A stretch of DNA of 14,647 nucleotides from Clostridia bacterium (lineage in GTDB: Bacteria; Bacillota_A; Clostridia; Christensenellales; Aristaeellaceae). This document shows, one piece after another, positions 13,103 to 14,647 of this stretch. Location of the stretch: positions 1 through 14,647 of the forward strand of contig JAFQGN010000023.1 of the NCBI GenBank assembly GCA_017398245.1, read 5' to 3'. A program made the position numbers and the translations under genes. How positions within the stretch are numbered: position 1 is the stretch's first letter; every line of letters starts with the position of its first letter. The notes under the pieces were generated by a model. That model did no database searches. It was not told the DNA's origin and was given only the letters and a program-made list of their open reading frames with translations.

Positions 13103-14125
13103 TCAGCCGCGGCTGCCGTACATCTTCTCGTAATAGTCCTGATATTCGCCCGCCAAAATGGCCTGCCACCACGGCTTGTTGTTCAGATACCATTCGATCG
13201 TCAGGCGGATGCCGTCGTCAAACTTCGTGGCCGGCAGCCAGCCCAGCTCGCTGTGGATCTTGTCCGGCGCGATGGCATAGCGCCTGTCGTGGCCGGGCCT
13301 GTCCGTCACATAGCTGATCAGCTCTTCGCCCTTGCCCAGCGCCTTGAGGATCGTGCGCACCACGTCGATGTTCGTGCGCTCGTTATGGCCGCCCACGTTG
13401 TATACCTCGCCCACGCGGCCCTTGCGCATCACCAGATCGATCGCCGCGCAGTGGTCTTCCACATACAGCCAGTCGCGCACGTTCAGCCCGTCTCCGTACA
13501 CAGGCAGCTTTTCGTCGGCCAGCGCGCGCGTGATCATCAGCGGGATCAGCTTTTCCGGGAAGTGGAACGGGCCGTAGTTGTTCGAACAGCGGGTGATGCT
13601 CACCGGCAGCTTGTACGTGCGGTGATACGCCAGCACCAGCAAATCCGCCGAAGCCTTCGAGGCGGAATACGGGCTGCTCGTGTGCAGCGGGGTGTCCTCA
13701 TAGAAGAACAGATCGGGCCTGTCCAGCGGAAGATCGCCGTACACTTCGTCCGTCGATACCTGATGATACCTCTGCACGCCGAATTCGCGGCAAGCATCCA
13801 TCAGCGTCTGCGTGCCGATGATATTCGTCGTCAGGAACACGCCGGGGTCCTTCACCGAACGGTCCACATGGCTCTCCGCCGCAAAATTGACCACGATGTC
13901 CGGCTTTTCCTCTTCAAACAGTTTGAACACGCATTCTCTGTCGGCAATGTCCCCGCGCACAAAGCGGAAATTCGGGTTTTTCATCGCCTCTTCCAGCGTG
14001 GAAAGATTGCCCGCATACGTCAGCTTGTCGATGCAGACGATCTTGTCTTCCGGATGGTTTTTCAGCTGGTAATATACAAAATTTCCGCCGATAAAGCCGG
14101 CGCCGCCGGTCACAAGAATCTTCAT
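13103..14125 (-). CDS. rmlB: dTDP-glucose 4,6-dehydratase RmlB
   Basis: 340 residues, the usual length. It removes water from dTDP-glucose to give dTDP-4-keto-6-deoxyglucose, the second step to dTDP-L-rhamnose. All hallmarks are present: NAD-binding GGAGFIG (7-13), CIDKLTYAGN (31-40), AAESHVDRS (82-90), the catalytic triplet T125-D126-E127 in STDEVYGD, YSASKASAD (153-161) with Y153 and K157, and RCSNNYGP (179-186) with PEKLIPL after it. ATG 14125 has GAGAGGG seven bases upstream and lies 14 bases after the rmlC stop, so the two are co-transcribed. A 150-base gap follows before the SDR gene. Also named rfbB. Confidence 0.98.
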   Translation of the reverse strand: MKILVTGGAGFIGGNFVYYQLKNHPEDKIVCIDKLTYAGNLSTLEEAMKNPNFRFVRGDIADRECVFKLFEEEKPDIVVNFAAESHVDRSVKDPGVFLTTNIIGTQTLMDACREFGVQRYHQVSTDEVYGDLPLDRPDLFFYEDTPLHTSSPYSASKASADLLVLAYHRTYKLPVSITRCSNNYGPFHFPEKLIPLMITRALADEKLPVYGDGLNVRDWLYVEDHCAAIDLVMRKGRVGEVYNVGGHNERTNIDVVRTILKALGKGEELISYVTDRPGHDRRYAIAPDKIHSELGWLPATKFDDGIRLTIEWYLNNKPWWQAILAGEYQDYYEKMYGSRG

Positions 14126-14139
14126 ATTTTAGCCCTCTC

Positions 14140-14647
14140 TCAGCCTTCGTATACGAAATTGCAGTCGCTGTCCTTGAGCAGCGGGGAAGAGGTATCCTTC
14201 TGCGAAAGGATCGGGGTTTCCACTCCCCATTCCACGCCGATGGCCGGGTCGTCAAAGCGGATGCCCCTGTCGTTTTCCTTGGAATAGAGGTTGTCCACCT
14301 TGTAGATGAACTCCACGTCGTCCGTCAGCGTCACAAAGCCGTGCGCAAAGCCGCGCGGGATGAACAGCATCCTCTTGTTTTCCGCGCTCAGCTCCACCGC
14401 CACCCACTTCATATAATTGGGCGAACCCTTGCGGATGTCCACCGCCACGTCCAGCACCGCGCCCCTGCCGCAGCGCACCAGCTTCGCCTGCGCCATCGGG
14501 TCGTTCTGGAAATGCAGCCCGCGAAGGGTGCCCTTCTGCGCGGTAAAGCTCTGGTTGTCCTGCACGAACACGTTCGTAATGCCCAGCTCATGGAACTTTG
14601 CCTCGTTATACGTCTCCATAAAATATCCGCGGTGGTCGCCAAAAACC
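14140..14647 (-). CDS. rmlC: dTDP-4-dehydrorhamnose 3,5-epimerase RmlC, 5' end cut off by the window edge
   Basis: The frame is open through the right edge. Upstream of an internal ATG at 14619 it reads VFGDHRGYF, which is the family's N-terminal motif, so the true start lies outside the window. Cupin-fold motifs are FVQDNQSF, KGTLRGLHFQ with the catalytic His, LDVAVDIRKGSP, and FIPRGFAHGF, followed by a YKVDNLYSKENDRG segment near the active-site Tyr. It turns dTDP-4-keto-6-deoxyglucose into dTDP-4-keto-L-rhamnose. About 168 residues are present out of roughly 180-190, so only a short N-terminal piece is missing. First gene visible in the operon; rmlA and rmlD may lie further right. Also named rfbC. 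Confidence 0.96.
   Translation of the reverse strand, partial: VFGDHRGYFMETYNEAKFHELGITNVFVQDNQSFTAQKGTLRGLHFQNDPMAQAKLVRCGRGAVLDVAVDIRKGSPNYMKWVAVELSAENKRMLFIPRGFAHGFVTLTDDVEFIYKVDNLYSKENDRGIRFDDPAIGVEWGVETPILSQKDTSSPLLKDSDCNFVYEG

Overview
The window reads as a piece of a high-GC, probably Gram-positive (Clostridia-like Firmicutes) chromosome. Supporting signs are strong AGGAGG-type ribosome sites, sigma-A-like promoters, short TagGH/RgpCD-type ABC exporter genes, an RgpF homologue and an AlgI/DHHW acetylation pair. Taxonomy is inferred from gene style only. No rRNA, tRNA, CRISPR array, insertion sequence or integrase was seen, and no gene-free stretch exceeds 300 bases.

Left part (1-2464). 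A sialidase-fold (Asp-box) gene runs off the left edge on the minus strand. It is divergent from a plus-strand alkaline-phosphatase-superfamily phosphodiesterase, and each has its own plausible promoter in the 229-base gap between them. The phosphodiesterase ends in a hairpin-rich stretch and a rho-independent terminator that meets the 3' end of a convergent GNAT acetyltransferase gene.

Right part (2533-14647). This is one long minus-strand polysaccharide operon. It enters from the right edge and ends at a strong terminator at 2486-2529. In transcription order it holds rmlC (5' end cut off), rmlB, a nucleotide-sugar SDR reductase/epimerase, a second SDR epimerase, an ABC exporter permease (Wzm/TagG type), its ATPase (Wzt/TagH type without a C-terminal sugar-binding domain), a tandem-repeat coiled-coil protein, an RgpF-type rhamnan synthesis protein, a GT2 glycosyltransferase, an AlgI-like MBOAT O-acyltransferase and a DHHW/AlgX-like periplasmic SGNH protein. 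The logic is: make a dTDP-6-deoxy-L-hexose (rhamnose or 6-deoxy-L-talose), polymerise it in the cytoplasm, export the chain by ABC transporter, and O-acetylate it outside. rmlA and rmlD are not in the window.

The least explained gene is the coiled-coil protein at 8572-9450. It is built from three 28-residue units followed by three 42-residue units, all whole multiples of seven, and sits between the exporter ATPase and RgpF. A cytoplasmic scaffold or chain-length ruler for the exported polysaccharide is an attractive but unproven idea.
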